A DNA stretch of 55,114 bases from Nocardioides sp. (GCF_030150155.1 NZ_JASLGR010000032.1:1-55114), one strand, 5' to 3'; positions 1-8,792 are shown, counted from the first letter of the stretch. Program-made: numbers and translations. The notes: generated from the sequence alone by a model not told the origin.

Positions 1-315
1 AACCTGATCCCGGCCGTGCTCGGCACCCGGGGCGAGGTCGTGGACCTGGGCCGGACCACACGGCTGTTCACCACCGGACAGGTCAAGGCACTCCGACTCC
101 GACACCCCCACTGCCAGGGCCACGGCTGTGACAGACCAGCCTCACACTGCGAAGCCCACCACCATCACAGGTGGCTCGACGGCGGCCCGACCGACCTGAC
201 CAACGCCCTGTTGCTGTGCAGCAGGTGCCACCACCGCGCCCACGACCCCCGCCTCACCACCGAGGTCACCGACAACGGCGAGGTCCACTTCACCCCACGC
301 GGCGGCCCGCCATGA
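1..315 (+). CDS. HNH endonuclease (DUF222/13E12 type), C-terminal fragment
   Basis: The reading frame is open from base 1, so only the last ~104 residues are present and the true start lies outside the window. The fragment carries a complete C-terminal HNH nuclease module: a Cys pair (HCQGHGCDRP), the His cluster CEAHHHHRW, the GGPTDLTNALLLC core and the closing CSRCHHRAHD with its zinc-binding Cys pair. This arrangement is typical of the actinobacterial proteins with an N-terminal DUF222 domain, known in mycobacteria as the 13E12 repeat family. They occur in many copies per genome and have no firmly established physiological role. The next gene is convergent, so nothing suggests an operon. 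Family assignment is secure; function is not. Confidence 0.85.
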   Translation, partial: NLIPAVLGTRGEVVDLGRTTRLFTTGQVKALRLRHPHCQGHGCDRPASHCEAHHHHRWLDGGPTDLTNALLLCSRCHHRAHDPRLTTEVTDNGEVHFTPRGGPP

Positions 316-361
316 CGGGTGTGACCGGGCCACCGAGGAGGCGGCCCGGCCAGAGGATCGC

Positions 362-417
362 CCGGCGGATCTGCCGATGGCTCGACCACTCGGTCGTCCG
401 GTGGATCTGCCGACGGC
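362..417. repeat. Imperfect 20-bp direct repeat between convergent genes
   Basis: The units at 362-381 and 398-417 match at 18 of 20 positions around the core GGATCTGCCGA. A GCCCGGCCAG copy sits near each unit (344-353 and 415-424). The block lies directly after the HNH gene, in the 131-bp gap before the convergent monooxygenase gene. It could be a local duplication at the end of the 13E12-type gene; no function is evident. Confidence 0.5.
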
Positions 418-446
418 CCGGCCAGCGGGTCGGCGTACGACGTCCG

Positions 447-2018
447 TCAGACGCCGAGGTCGAGGGCGCTGCTCAGCGTGCCCAGGACCGCGTCCAGGTC
501 GGCGGACGTCGTGGTGGCGGCGACGTAGTAGTCGGGGCGCAGGATCAGGTGGTCGGCGCCGGTGTCGTCGAACCAGGCGGCGTAGGTGCCGTCCACGTCG
601 ATCACGTCGGCACCGGAGCCCGCGGCCCCGATCGTGACGGCGATCCCGTCGAGTCCCTTGAGCTGACGGCGGTGCTCCTCGGTGACGGCGGCACCGGCCT
701 CGACCCGGGACAGCAACGCCCAGCCGCGGCCCACCACGTCGTCCCAGCGGCCGGTCGCGCCGTCGTGGGTGACGGTGCCCTGGCGACCGGGCAGCCCGCC
801 GTTCTCCCCGACCCAGGCGCCCGGACCGAGCGGGTTGTCCTTCGGCCACAGCGGGCCGTCGGCCTTGATCGCGTCCCACTCCGCGGTCATCCGGGCATCG
901 CGCTCGGCGGCGGCCTCGGGGTCGGTCACGCAGATCACCTCGCCCATCCCGACGGAGAACTCGATGAAGCCCTTCGCGTGCGGCTGCCGCTCGGAGCCGT
1001 AGCCCTCCAGCGCCGCCTCGCCGACCTTTCCGGTCAGGGCCAGGTCGAGGCGCCAGGTCAGGTTCATCACGTCACGCAGGCCCGCGCACATCCCCTCACC
1101 GGCGAACGGAGGCATCAGGTGGGCGGCGTCACCGGCGATGAACCAGCGGCCCGAGCGCCACCGCTCGGCGTACTTCGCCTGGAAGCGCCACACCACCGAG
1201 CGGTGGATCTCGGAGTTCTCCGGAGTGATGTCGAACGGAGCCAGCAGCGGCCACACCGAGTCGGGGTCGGCCCACTGCTCGGGGGTCTCCCCGGGCAGCA
1301 GCATGAACTCCCAGCGGCGGCGGTCCGGGCCGCCGCCGGGCACGACGGTGGTCGGCCGGGCGGGGTCGCAGATCTGGTAATGCACCGGGTCGTAGGCGCG
1401 CTCCTCGTGCAGGATCATGTCGGTGACGATCCAGTCGTAGTAGAACTCCAGGTCGGTCAGCTCCAGGCCGAGCGAGGTGCGCACGAAGCTGTTGGCGCCG
1501 TCGCTGCCCAGGCCGTAGCGGGCCGTGACGTGCAGGGCGTCGGCCGGGTCGAGGGCGCCGCCGGCGAAGCGGTGGAAGGTGGCCTCGACGCCGTTGTCGT
1601 CCTGGCTGATCGCGACAGCCTCGTAGCCGGCGACGAGGGTGACGCCGGGCGTGGCAGCGGCGATCTGGCGGAGACGGTCCTCCAGGAGCGGCTGGTAGAA
1701 CCAGTACCGGTTGCGGAAGCCGTCGGGGTTGCGGCTGATCCAGTCGACCTCCTGGAGGGTCCGGCCGTCGGCGGTGATCATCGGGTAGCGGTCCTCGTAC
1801 CAGACGATCGACGGGTCGGTTTCGGGGTCGATCCCGATGCCGTTGAGGATGCGCGCGATCTCGTGGTCGAAGGTGACGGCGCGCGGCAGCGGGAATGGCT
1901 GCGGGTGGCGCTCGACCCCGACGACGGTGTGGCCGGCCCGGCCGAGGTTGATCGCTGCGAGGAGGCCGACGGGGCCGAGCCCGACGATGACGACGTCGGC
2001 GTTGAGGTGGTCACTCAT
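447..2018 (-). CDS. FAD-dependent aromatic monooxygenase, MhpA-like
   Basis: This 523-residue protein belongs to the group A flavin hydroxylases, which use NAD(P)H and O2 to hydroxylate phenolic rings. Visible signatures are the FAD Rossmann loop VGLGPVG (residues 12-18), the DG motif SDGANS (172-177) and the second FAD motif GDAAH followed by LMPP (296-304). The stretch around YQICDPARP and EFMLLPGETPEQ matches the 3-(3-hydroxyphenyl)propionate hydroxylase (MhpA) subfamily better than PobA or TfdB. The ATG start is preceded by a GGGAAG ribosome site. The gene diverges from a TetR/AraC regulator pair with a palindromic operator between them, so it is probably controlled by that repressor. No meta-cleavage mhpB neighbour is present, so the substrate may not be 3-hydroxyphenylpropionate. 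Confidence 0.85.
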   Translation of the reverse strand: MSDHLNADVVIVGLGPVGLLAAINLGRAGHTVVGVERHPQPFPLPRAVTFDHEIARILNGIGIDPETDPSIVWYEDRYPMITADGRTLQEVDWISRNPDGFRNRYWFYQPLLEDRLRQIAAATPGVTLVAGYEAVAISQDDNGVEATFHRFAGGALDPADALHVTARYGLGSDGANSFVRTSLGLELTDLEFYYDWIVTDMILHEERAYDPVHYQICDPARPTTVVPGGGPDRRRWEFMLLPGETPEQWADPDSVWPLLAPFDITPENSEIHRSVVWRFQAKYAERWRSGRWFIAGDAAHLMPPFAGEGMCAGLRDVMNLTWRLDLALTGKVGEAALEGYGSERQPHAKGFIEFSVGMGEVICVTDPEAAAERDARMTAEWDAIKADGPLWPKDNPLGPGAWVGENGGLPGRQGTVTHDGATGRWDDVVGRGWALLSRVEAGAAVTEEHRRQLKGLDGIAVTIGAAGSGADVIDVDGTYAAWFDDTGADHLILRPDYYVAATTTSADLDAVLGTLSSALDLGV

Positions 2019-2059
2019 GGTGGTCTTCCCATCTGAAAAATGAACTAGTCGTCATCGGT

Positions 2060-2106
2060 GAATGATGATTCACTAGTGACGTGCACCACATAGTGAACGA
2101 TGGTTC
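2060..2106. promoter_or_regulatory. Candidate TetR operator in divergent intergenic region
   Basis: A perfect 10-bp palindrome TCACTAGTGA lies at 2070-2079. A longer imperfect inverted repeat pairs 2060-2074 with 2092-2106 (11 of 15 positions) across a 17-nt spacer. Both sit between the divergent MhpA-like gene and the TetR gene, where a local repressor would be expected to bind. Assignment to the neighbouring TetR protein is inference. Confidence 0.5.
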
Positions 2107-2128
2107 GGGTTTGTGCAACCATCAGGAC

Positions 2129-2818
2129 ATGGATCGCCGTACCCGCAAAGCAGAAGCCACTCGCGCCCGTCTGATCGACGCGGCGCGGCGGCTGGTGGCC
2201 GAGCACGGCCCTGATGCGGTGACGATCGCGCAGATCACGGCGGCGGCCGACCTGGGCACCGGCACGTTCTACAACTACTTCTCGACCCGCGAGGAGATCA
2301 TCACCGGCGTCATCACCGACACCCTGGAGTCGATGGGTCAGCGCCTCGACGCGATGACGGCGCAGATGGCCGATCCTGCCGAGGTGTTCGCCTCCTCGTT
2401 GCGTCATCTGATGGGTACGGCGGCCTCCGACCCGGTCTGGGCCTGGTTCGTGGTCCGGATCGGTGCCGCCCACCCCGCCCTCATCGAGGTGCTCGGTCCG
2501 CGGTGCAGCCGCGACCTCCAGCGCGGCCTGGACGAGGGCCGCTTCCAGATCGACAACCTTGCGATGGCCGCCGACATGGTCTTCGGCTCCCTGCTGGCGG
2601 CGATCCACTCCTACCTCAACTCCGACCGCAGCGGTGATCAGCCCGCGCAGTACGCCGAGCTCAACCTGCGGATGGCGGGCCTCACCCCGGCCGACGCCGC
2701 CGAGGTCTGTGCCCGCCCGCTGCCGGACCTCCCGGTCCTGACGGACCTGACCGCCGCTGCCGGGACGGCACCGACCGAGACGGCGGTGGCGCCGACACCA
2801 GTGGGGGTGGGGACATGA
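2129..2818 (+). CDS. TetR family transcriptional regulator
   Basis: The protein has 229 residues. The N-terminal ~60 residues form a classic TetR helix-turn-helix: basic start DRRTRKAEATRARLIDAA, then ITAAADLGTGTFYNYFSTREE, where FYNYF is the usual end of the recognition helix. The remaining helical part would bind a ligand, probably an aromatic substrate or intermediate. The ATG at 2129 is chosen because the TetR fold begins right after it; an in-frame GTG at 2081 would add 16 residues that look like untranslated leader and would run through the palindromic operator. The gene overlaps the downstream AraC gene by four bases. It diverges from the MhpA-like monooxygenase and lies upstream of the hydroxyquinol genes, so it likely represses one or both. 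Confidence 0.88.
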   Translation: MDRRTRKAEATRARLIDAARRLVAEHGPDAVTIAQITAAADLGTGTFYNYFSTREEIITGVITDTLESMGQRLDAMTAQMADPAEVFASSLRHLMGTAASDPVWAWFVVRIGAAHPALIEVLGPRCSRDLQRGLDEGRFQIDNLAMAADMVFGSLLAAIHSYLNSDRSGDQPAQYAELNLRMAGLTPADAAEVCARPLPDLPVLTDLTAAAGTAPTETAVAPTPVGVGT

Positions 2819-3759
2819 CCGACGTCCCGGAGAGCGCCAACGTCTTCTCCACCCGGGCCCTGCCCGAGGAGAACCGGGTCGCGCTGTGGGAGGACCACAA
2901 CCTGCACGAGCTGATCACGCTGCGCTGTCGCACGCTCGGCGGGGGAGCGCTCGAGGCCACGATGGTCAACCGCCAGGTCGGCGAGTTCCACCTCGCCCGG
3001 GTGGAGGGCAACGCCCACGTGATCGAGCGGACCCCCGAGCTGGTCCGCACCCAGCCCTCGGACGCGATCGCGATCTACCTGACCCTCTTCGGGGAGGCGT
3101 TCTTCTATCACGAGGACGCGGTCCGCACCGTCCGTCCCGGCCAGCTCCTGATCTGCGACGTCGACCGCCCCTTCATGCGCGGCTTCTCCCAGGGCCTCGA
3201 GGAGCTGGCGATCAAGGTGCCCCGGGAGGCGTTCCGCTCCCTGACGGGGCAGGCCACCGTCGGCGTACCGCAGCTGATGGACTTCGCCCAGGGCAGCACC
3301 GAGGCCCGGACCCTGGCTCGGCTGGTCGGCCGCGCCGTCCGCTCGACCGATCCCCGCCCGATCGACGAGGGCGTGATCGGCAACCTGATCGCCGACGTCC
3401 TGACCGGCAAGCCCGCCGACACCGGCACGGTCCTGCTGGTCACCGCCCAGGCCTTCATCGACGAGCACGCCACCGAGGCCAACCTCACCGCGGCCCGGGT
3501 CGCCGACGCGGTGGGCATCTCCGAGCGCCACCTGTCACGGGTCTTCGCCACCTCGGGCGGCACGCTGCCGCAGTACATCCTCACCCGGCGCCTGGAGCGG
3601 GCCCGTTCGCTGCTGATGACCGAGCCCGAGATCACCGTCGCCGAGGTGGCGGTGCGGACCGGGTTCGGCTCGGCGACCTACTTCTCCCACGCCTTCCGTG
3701 ACCGCTACGGCGAGCGGGCCACCGACGTACGTCGTCAGGCGCGGGCCCGACGGCGCTGA
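2815..3759 (+). CDS. AraC family transcriptional regulator
   Basis: The protein has 314 residues. An N-terminal cupin-like sensing region (about 20-180) resembles the AraC-binding-like domain found in regulators of aromatic catabolism. The C-terminal ~100 residues carry two helix-turn-helix units: LTAARVADAVGISERHLSR and ITVAEVAVRTGFGSATYFSH followed by FRDRYG, the AraC/XylS signature. The ATGA overlap with the upstream TetR gene means the two regulators are translated together. A repressor and an activator in one transcript directly upstream of the hydroxyquinol operon suggests dual control of that operon. The effector is unknown. Confidence 0.88.
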   Translation: MTDVPESANVFSTRALPEENRVALWEDHNLHELITLRCRTLGGGALEATMVNRQVGEFHLARVEGNAHVIERTPELVRTQPSDAIAIYLTLFGEAFFYHEDAVRTVRPGQLLICDVDRPFMRGFSQGLEELAIKVPREAFRSLTGQATVGVPQLMDFAQGSTEARTLARLVGRAVRSTDPRPIDEGVIGNLIADVLTGKPADTGTVLLVTAQAFIDEHATEANLTAARVADAVGISERHLSRVFATSGGTLPQYILTRRLERARSLLMTEPEITVAEVAVRTGFGSATYFSHAFRDRYGERATDVRRQARARRR

Positions 3760-3825
3760 ACCCTTGCGATCCTCCGCCAAAGGTTCGTGGATCGGCCATC
3801 TCCACCGCTGACCTCACCGCTGCGG

Positions 3826-3846
3826 GTGACCGCTGTCACATACTTT
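3826..3846 (+). promoter_or_regulatory. Candidate promoter/operator of the hydroxyquinol operon
   Basis: An inverted repeat GTGAC-CGCT-GTCAC spans 3826-3839 and is followed at once by TACTTT (3841-3846), a good TANNNT -10 box, 46 nt before the hydroxylase ATG at 3892. The palindrome would lie just upstream of the -10 box, where a regulator could block or assist polymerase. No clear -35 is visible. Confidence 0.4.
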
Positions 3847-3891
3847 CGAGACAGGCAGCAACGGGGCTACCGCTACGGGAGGTGTGACGAG

Positions 3892-5688
3892 ATGGCAGTG
3901 TTCAACGACGGGATCGTCGAGACGGAGATCCCTCAGGGCTCGATCGTCGAGACGGACGTCCTCATCGTCGGCTCCGGGCCCGCAGGATCGGCCGCCGCGC
4001 TGTTCCTCAGCGAGCTCGGCGTCGCCAACATCATGATCACGAAGTACCGCTGGACCGCGAACACGCCGCGGGCCCACATCACCAACCAGCGGGCGATGGA
4101 GATCTTCCGCGACATGGGGCTGGAGGACGAGGTTCTCGCCGACGCCACGCCGCACGAGCTGATCGGCGACACCGTCTTCTGCACCTCGATCGCGGGCGAG
4201 GAGATCGGCCGGATCCTGACCTGGGGGACCCGCCCGGACCGCGAGGCCGACTACCGGCTGGCCTCGCCGTGTCTCACGGTCGACATCCCGCAGACCTACC
4301 TGGAGCCGATCCTGGTCCGCGGTGCCACCGAGCGCGGCACCCAGACCCGGTTCTCCACCGAGTACCTCTCCCACACCCAGGACGCCGACGGGGTCACCGT
4401 CGAGTGCCGGGACCGGCTGACCGGCCACGAGTACCAGATCCGGGCCAAGTATCTGATCGGCGCCGACGGTGCCCGCTCCCAGGTCGCCGCCGACATCGAC
4501 CTGCCCTACGAGGGCGCGATGGACATCGCCGGCTCGATGAACATCACCTTCAAGGCCGACATCTCCGCGCTCGTCGACAACCGCCCCTCGGTGCTCTACT
4601 GGGTGATCCAGCCCGGCTCCAACGTCGGCGGCATCGGCACCGGCCTGGTCCGGATGGTCAGGCCGTGGGACGAGTGGCTGATCGTGTGGGGCTACGACAT
4701 CAACGGCCCCGAGCCGGTGCTCGACGACGAGATGGCGAAGGGGATCGTGCGGGACCTGCTCGGCATGCCCGACCTCGAGCCCGAGATCACCGGCCACTCG
4801 CTGTGGGGCGTCAACGAGATGTACGCGACCACCCTGCAGAAGGGCCGCGTCTTCTGTGCCGGCGACGCGATCCACCGGCACCCGCCGAGCAACGGCCTGG
4901 GCTCGAACACCTCGGTGCAGGACTCCTACAACCTGGCCTGGAAGCTCGCCGCGGTGTTGCGCGGCCAGGCCGGTCCGTCGCTGCTCGACACCTACACCGT
5001 CGAGCGCGCCCCGATCGCGAAGCAGATCGTCACCCGGGCCAACCGGTCGGCGCGCGAGTTCGGCGACATCTTCGAGGCGCTCGGCGTCGTCGGCCTGAGC
5101 GGTGACGAGATGGCTGCGGCGATCGAGGAGCGCAAGGCCAACACCCCCGCAGGGGAGGCCAAGCGGGCCGCACTGGTCACGGCGATGGAGACCAAGAACT
5201 ACGAGTTCAACGCCCACGGCGTCGAGCTGGGCCAGTTCTACGAGTCCTCGGCCGTCGTCTCCGACGGCACCCGGCCGGTCCGTCCGGCGGGGCGTGAGGA
5301 CGCCGACCTGTACTACGTCGCCTCGACCTCGCCCGGCGCGCACCTGCCGCACGCGTGGGTGGGCAACAACGTCGACCGGTTCGCCCTGATGGACCTGGCG
5401 CCCTACCGGCAGTGGACCCTGTTCACCGGGGTCGCGGGCGAGGCCTGGGCCGACGCCGCCGCGTCGGTCGCCGCCGAGCTCGGCGTACCCCTGGAGACGG
5501 TCGTGATCGGCCCCGGTCACGAGATCACCGACCTGTACTACGACTGGGCCAAGCAGCGTGAGGTCGCCGAGTCCGGCGCCGTCCTGGTCCGCCCGGACAA
5601 GTACGTCGCCTGGCGTTCTGACACGCTGGCCTCCGACCCCGTCGCGGCACTGCGCGACGCACTCACCACTGTGCTCGGGAGGGCATGA
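3892..5688 (+). CDS. FAD-dependent phenol/resorcinol-type hydroxylase (TfdB-like)
   Basis: This 598-residue group A flavin monooxygenase resembles 2,4-dichlorophenol 6-monooxygenase (TfdB) and the resorcinol hydroxylases. Motifs seen: FAD loop VGSGPAG (residues 26-32), TPRAHITNQRAMEIF, the GADGARS DG motif, and GDAIHRHPPSNGLGSNTS with the HPP typical of this subfamily. The C-terminal thioredoxin-like tail of phenol hydroxylases is also present. The start at 3892 follows a strong GGGAGG site (3877-3882); an earlier in-frame start at 3787 would add 35 implausible residues. The next genes encode maleylacetate reductase and hydroxyquinol dioxygenase, so the product is probably hydroxyquinol, made from resorcinol, hydroquinone or a chlorophenol. 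The exact substrate cannot be told from sequence. Confidence 0.87.
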   Translation: MAVFNDGIVETEIPQGSIVETDVLIVGSGPAGSAAALFLSELGVANIMITKYRWTANTPRAHITNQRAMEIFRDMGLEDEVLADATPHELIGDTVFCTSIAGEEIGRILTWGTRPDREADYRLASPCLTVDIPQTYLEPILVRGATERGTQTRFSTEYLSHTQDADGVTVECRDRLTGHEYQIRAKYLIGADGARSQVAADIDLPYEGAMDIAGSMNITFKADISALVDNRPSVLYWVIQPGSNVGGIGTGLVRMVRPWDEWLIVWGYDINGPEPVLDDEMAKGIVRDLLGMPDLEPEITGHSLWGVNEMYATTLQKGRVFCAGDAIHRHPPSNGLGSNTSVQDSYNLAWKLAAVLRGQAGPSLLDTYTVERAPIAKQIVTRANRSAREFGDIFEALGVVGLSGDEMAAAIEERKANTPAGEAKRAALVTAMETKNYEFNAHGVELGQFYESSAVVSDGTRPVRPAGREDADLYYVASTSPGAHLPHAWVGNNVDRFALMDLAPYRQWTLFTGVAGEAWADAAASVAAELGVPLETVVIGPGHEITDLYYDWAKQREVAESGAVLVRPDKYVAWRSDTLASDPVAALRDALTTVLGRA

Positions 5689-5689
5689 C

Positions 5690-6790
5690 ATGCAGTTCAC
5701 GCACGAGACGCTGCCGCAGCGGCTCGTCTTCGCCACCGCTGACGCCGCGGCCGCGGTCAAGGCCGAGGTCGACGCCCTCGGTGGCACCCGGGTGATGCTG
5801 ATCGCCTCGGACCGGGAGGCCTCGCTGGCCGACCCGATCGCATCGCAGGTGCCGGTCGTGCTGCGCTACGACGAGGTCGTCATGCACGTCCCGGTCGAGG
5901 TCGCCGAGCGCGCCCGCGCCGCTGCGGCCGAGGCCGAGGTCGACCTCCTGATCAGCGTCGGCGGCGGCTCGACCACCGGACTGGCCAAGGCGATCGCGCT
6001 GACCAGCGGGCTCCCCATCATCGCCGTGCCGACGACGTACGCCGGCTCCGAGGCGACCAACGTGTGGGGCCTGACCGAGGGCGAGACCAAGACCACCGGG
6101 GTCGACCCGAAGGTGCTGCCGGCCTCGATCGTCTACGACGCGTCGCTGCTGGTCAGCCTGCCCGCGGACCTGGTCGTGGCCAGCGGCCTCAACGCGATGG
6201 CGCACTGCATCGACGCGATGTGGGGCCCGCGGGTCGACCCGATCGACCAGGCGCTGGCCCAGGAGGGCATCCGCGGTCTGGCCGAGGGGCTGACCCGGAT
6301 CTCGCAGACGACGGCCGGCGAGGCCAGCATCGAGGGCATCGAGCAGACCCTGTACGGCGCCTACCTGGCCGCCGGGGCGTTCTCCTCGGCCGGCTCGGGG
6401 ATGCACCACAAGATCTGTCACGTGCTCGGCGGCATGTTCAACCTGCCGCACGCCCAGACCCACGCGGTGGTGCTGCCGTACGTGCTCGCCTTCAACGCGC
6501 CGAACGCCCCCGAGGCAGAGGCCCGGATCGCGACCGCGTTCGGCACCTCGACCGCGGTCGAGGGACTGGCGACGCTGCGCGAGCGCCTCGACGCGCCCCG
6601 GGCGCTGAAGGACTACGGCATGCCCGAGGACGGCATCGCCAAGGCCGTGCCCGCCATCCGGGCGGCGATCCCGGCCAACAACCCCACCCCGGTGACCGAC
6701 GAGAATCTGACGGCGCTGCTGCGTGCCGCCTGGTCGGGCGCCCCCGCATCGGCCCCCACTGAGAACGAGAAGTCTGGAGAACTGGCATGA
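5690..6790 (+). CDS. Maleylacetate reductase
   Basis: This 366-residue iron-type alcohol dehydrogenase reduces maleylacetate to 3-oxoadipate with NAD(P)H, the last peripheral step of hydroxyquinol breakdown. Seen are the nucleotide loop SVGGGSTTGLAKA, TYAGSEATNVWG, GLNAMAHCIDA, and the metal/active-site region GMHHKICHVLGG followed by PHAQTHAVVLPY, all standard for this family. The ATG at 5690 lies 1 nt after the hydroxylase stop; a longer in-frame ORF back to 5558 only overlaps the previous gene in another frame. The downstream dioxygenase gene overlaps by four bases, so the two are translationally coupled. The order hydroxylase-reductase-dioxygenase matches known resorcinol clusters of Corynebacterium. 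Confidence 0.93.
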   Translation: MQFTHETLPQRLVFATADAAAAVKAEVDALGGTRVMLIASDREASLADPIASQVPVVLRYDEVVMHVPVEVAERARAAAAEAEVDLLISVGGGSTTGLAKAIALTSGLPIIAVPTTYAGSEATNVWGLTEGETKTTGVDPKVLPASIVYDASLLVSLPADLVVASGLNAMAHCIDAMWGPRVDPIDQALAQEGIRGLAEGLTRISQTTAGEASIEGIEQTLYGAYLAAGAFSSAGSGMHHKICHVLGGMFNLPHAQTHAVVLPYVLAFNAPNAPEAEARIATAFGTSTAVEGLATLRERLDAPRALKDYGMPEDGIAKAVPAIRAAIPANNPTPVTDENLTALLRAAWSGAPASAPTENEKSGELA

Positions 6791-7695
6791 GCGCGAACGG
6801 TGTGCGGTCCTGGGAGGCCGTCAGCGAGGAGCAGACCGAGGTCGAGGCCAAGCTGGTCGAGACGGTGATCGCCTCGTTCGACCACTGCGAGGACGAGCGG
6901 CTGCACCAGATCATGGTGTCGCTGGTGCGCCACCTGCACTCCTTCATCCGCGACGTGCGGCTCACCGAGGAGGAGTGGGGTGCCGGGATCGAGTTCCTCA
7001 CCCAGGCCGGTCACATCACCGACGACGTCCGCCAGGAGTTCATCCTGCTCTCGGACACCCTCGGTGCGTCGATGCAGACGATCAACGTCAACAACGCCGC
7101 CTACGAGGACGCCACCGAGGCCACCGTCTTCGGCCCGTTCTTCGTCGAGGACGCCCCCGAGATCGAGCTCGGCGGCGACATCGCCTTCGGTGCTCCCGGT
7201 GAGCCGTGCTGGGTCGAGGGCACCGTCACCGACACCGACGGGAACCCGCTGGCCGGGGCCCGGATCGAGGTCTGGGAGGCCGACGAGGACGGTCTCTACG
7301 ACGTCCAGTACGACGCCGGCAAGCGTGCCGGTCGCGCGCACCTGTTCAGCGACGCCGAGGGACGCTACCGGTTCTGGGGCCTCACCCCGACGCCGTACCC
7401 GATCCCGAACGACGGCCCCGTCGGCAAGATGCTCGACGCCGTCGGCCGCTCGCCCCTGCGGGCCTCGCACCTGCACTTCATGGTCTCGGCCGAGGGCCGG
7501 CGCACGCTGGTGACGCACATCTTCCCGCAGGGCGACGCGATCTTGTGGAACGACTCCGTCTTCGGGGTCAAGGAGTCCCTGATCAAGGAGTTCGTGCCGC
7601 AGCCCGCCGGCACCGCCACCCCCGACGGCCGCGAGGTCGACGGCACCTGGAGCCAGGTCCGGTTCGACATCGTGCTCGCCCCGGCCGGGGCATGA
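6787..7695 (+). CDS. Hydroxyquinol 1,2-dioxygenase (intradiol)
   Basis: The 302-residue protein has the intradiol ring-cleavage fold: an N-terminal helical dimerisation domain (about 1-100) and a beta-sandwich catalytic domain. The four non-haem Fe(III) ligands are visible as Tyr in DGLYDVQY, Tyr in PTPYPIP, and two His in ASHLHFMV. It converts hydroxyquinol (1,2,4-trihydroxybenzene) and O2 to maleylacetate, the substrate of the reductase encoded just upstream. The preference for hydroxyquinol over catechol is inferred from that neighbour and from length (catechol enzymes are of similar size), so catechol-type activity is the main alternative. It overlaps the genes on both sides by four bases. 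Confidence 0.92.
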   Translation: MSANGVRSWEAVSEEQTEVEAKLVETVIASFDHCEDERLHQIMVSLVRHLHSFIRDVRLTEEEWGAGIEFLTQAGHITDDVRQEFILLSDTLGASMQTINVNNAAYEDATEATVFGPFFVEDAPEIELGGDIAFGAPGEPCWVEGTVTDTDGNPLAGARIEVWEADEDGLYDVQYDAGKRAGRAHLFSDAEGRYRFWGLTPTPYPIPNDGPVGKMLDAVGRSPLRASHLHFMVSAEGRRTLVTHIFPQGDAILWNDSVFGVKESLIKEFVPQPAGTATPDGREVDGTWSQVRFDIVLAPAGA

Positions 7696-8060
7696 GCCTG
7701 GTCGACTCCGTCCGCGACGCCGAGGTCGCCCGCAGTACGGCGATGGCCGCGGGCGACCTCGACGCGCTGGCCGACCTGCTCCACGAGGACCTGCGCTACG
7801 GCCACGCCAGCGGCCTGTGGGACACCAAGGCGGAGTACCTGGCCAAGCTCGCCGGCGGCACCCTGGTCTACCCGGCGATGACCTCGACCGAGACCGGGGT
7901 GCTGGAGGCCGACGGCCTGGTGCTGCTCTGGGTCGAGGTCGACGCCGAGGTGATCACCCCGGCCGGGCAGCGGCACATGCACAACGCCTCGCTGACGGTG
8001 TGGGACGTTCAGGGCGAGCGGCCACGGATGGTCGCCCATCAGCCGACGGTGCTGGCCTGA
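7692..8060 (+). CDS. SnoaL/NTF2-like protein (DUF4440 type)
   Basis: This small protein of 122 residues has the cone-shaped NTF2-like fold signature: an N-terminal helix pair (DAEVARSTAMAAGDLDALADLLHEDLRYGH), a central region binding a small hydrophobic ligand, and strands ending in NASLTVWDVQGERPRMVAHQ. No catalytic role can be assigned. Its ATG overlaps the stop of the hydroxyquinol dioxygenase, placing it as the last gene of the operon. A role as an isomerase, hydratase or accessory protein for an unstable intermediate is possible but inferred only from position. The start was chosen from the overlap and the normal family length. Confidence 0.8.
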   Translation: MSLVDSVRDAEVARSTAMAAGDLDALADLLHEDLRYGHASGLWDTKAEYLAKLAGGTLVYPAMTSTETGVLEADGLVLLWVEVDAEVITPAGQRHMHNASLTVWDVQGERPRMVAHQPTVLA

Positions 8061-8066
8061 GCCACC

Positions 8067-8079
8067 TAGGCTGTGCGCA
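8067..8079 (+). promoter_or_regulatory. Probable leaderless promoter of the two-component operon
   Basis: TAGGCT at 8067-8072 fits the actinobacterial TANNNT -10 box and ends 6 nt before the ATG at 8079, so transcription would begin at or next to the A of the start codon. No ribosome-binding site is present, which agrees with a leaderless mRNA. The -35 element is not clear. Confidence 0.5.
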
Positions 8080-8792
8080 TGGCGCGGGTGCTGCTGGTCG
8101 AGGACGACGACGCGATCCGCGGCACGCTGGCGCACAGCCTGAGTGAGCTCGGCCACGAGGTGACCCCGGTCGCCACCGGGGCCGACGCGATCGCGAGCTT
8201 CACCTCCGAGCCGCCCGAGGTGCTGGTGCTCGACCTCGGGCTGCCCGACACCGACGGTGCCAACGTGCTGGCGATGAGTCGGGTGATCGACGCCGTCCCG
8301 GTGATCGTGGCGACGGCGCGTGACGACGACCGCGACGTCGTACGACTGCTCGATGCCGGTGCCGACGACTACCTGATCAAGCCCTTCTCCGCGGCGCAGA
8401 TGGACGCCCGGATCCGGGCCGTGCTGCGGCGTACCCACGGCAATGGCAACGGCGCCGGGGGCTCGGCCGCGGAGGTCGACGAGACCATCGCGGTCGGCGC
8501 GCTGCGGCTCGACCCGCTGCGCCACACCGTGCACCTGGACGGCGACGAGCTCGACCTGAGCCGCAAGGAGTTCGACCTGCTGCACGTCCTGATGCGTCAC
8601 CCGGGCCAGGTGGTGACGAAGCAGGACCTGCTCTCCGAGGTCTGGCAGCTGCCCTGGGGCAGCGCCGACCGTACCGTCGACGTGCACCTGTCCTGGCTGC
8701 GCCGCAAGCTCGGCGAGACCGCCGCCGAGCCGCGCTTCCTGCTCACCGTGCGCGGTGTCGGGATCAAGCTCGTCGACCCGGACCGGTCATGA
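8079..8792 (+). CDS. OmpR/PhoB-family response regulator
   Basis: The protein has 237 residues. The receiver domain (1-115) carries the acidic pair ED (8-10), phospho-acceptor Asp52 in VLDLGLPD, Thr79 and Lys101 in DYLIKPF. After a Gly/Asn-rich linker (about 119-130) comes a winged-helix DNA-binding domain with LSRKEFDLLHVLMRHPGQVV and TVDVHLSWLRRKL, the OmpR/PhoB signature. It overlaps the sensor-kinase gene by four bases. The target is probably the adjacent redox operon, because an 11-bp-spaced direct repeat of the kind bound by this family lies at 10173-10191 in front of it. The start is ATG 8079; a GTG at 8073 is also in frame. Confidence 0.93.
   Translation: MARVLLVEDDDAIRGTLAHSLSELGHEVTPVATGADAIASFTSEPPEVLVLDLGLPDTDGANVLAMSRVIDAVPVIVATARDDDRDVVRLLDAGADDYLIKPFSAAQMDARIRAVLRRTHGNGNGAGGSAAEVDETIAVGALRLDPLRHTVHLDGDELDLSRKEFDLLHVLMRHPGQVVTKQDLLSEVWQLPWGSADRTVDVHLSWLRRKLGETAAEPRFLLTVRGVGIKLVDPDRS

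Noticed and set aside
171..2036. 621-codon plus-strand frame opposite the MhpA-like gene
   Set aside because: It is an antisense frame kept open by high GC; its protein is low-complexity Arg/Gly/Asp-rich with no motif, while the opposite strand has clear flavoprotein motifs.
3814..5787. 657-codon minus-strand frame opposite the TfdB-like gene
   Set aside because: Shadow frame; no domain recognisable and it crosses the intergenic region and two real genes.
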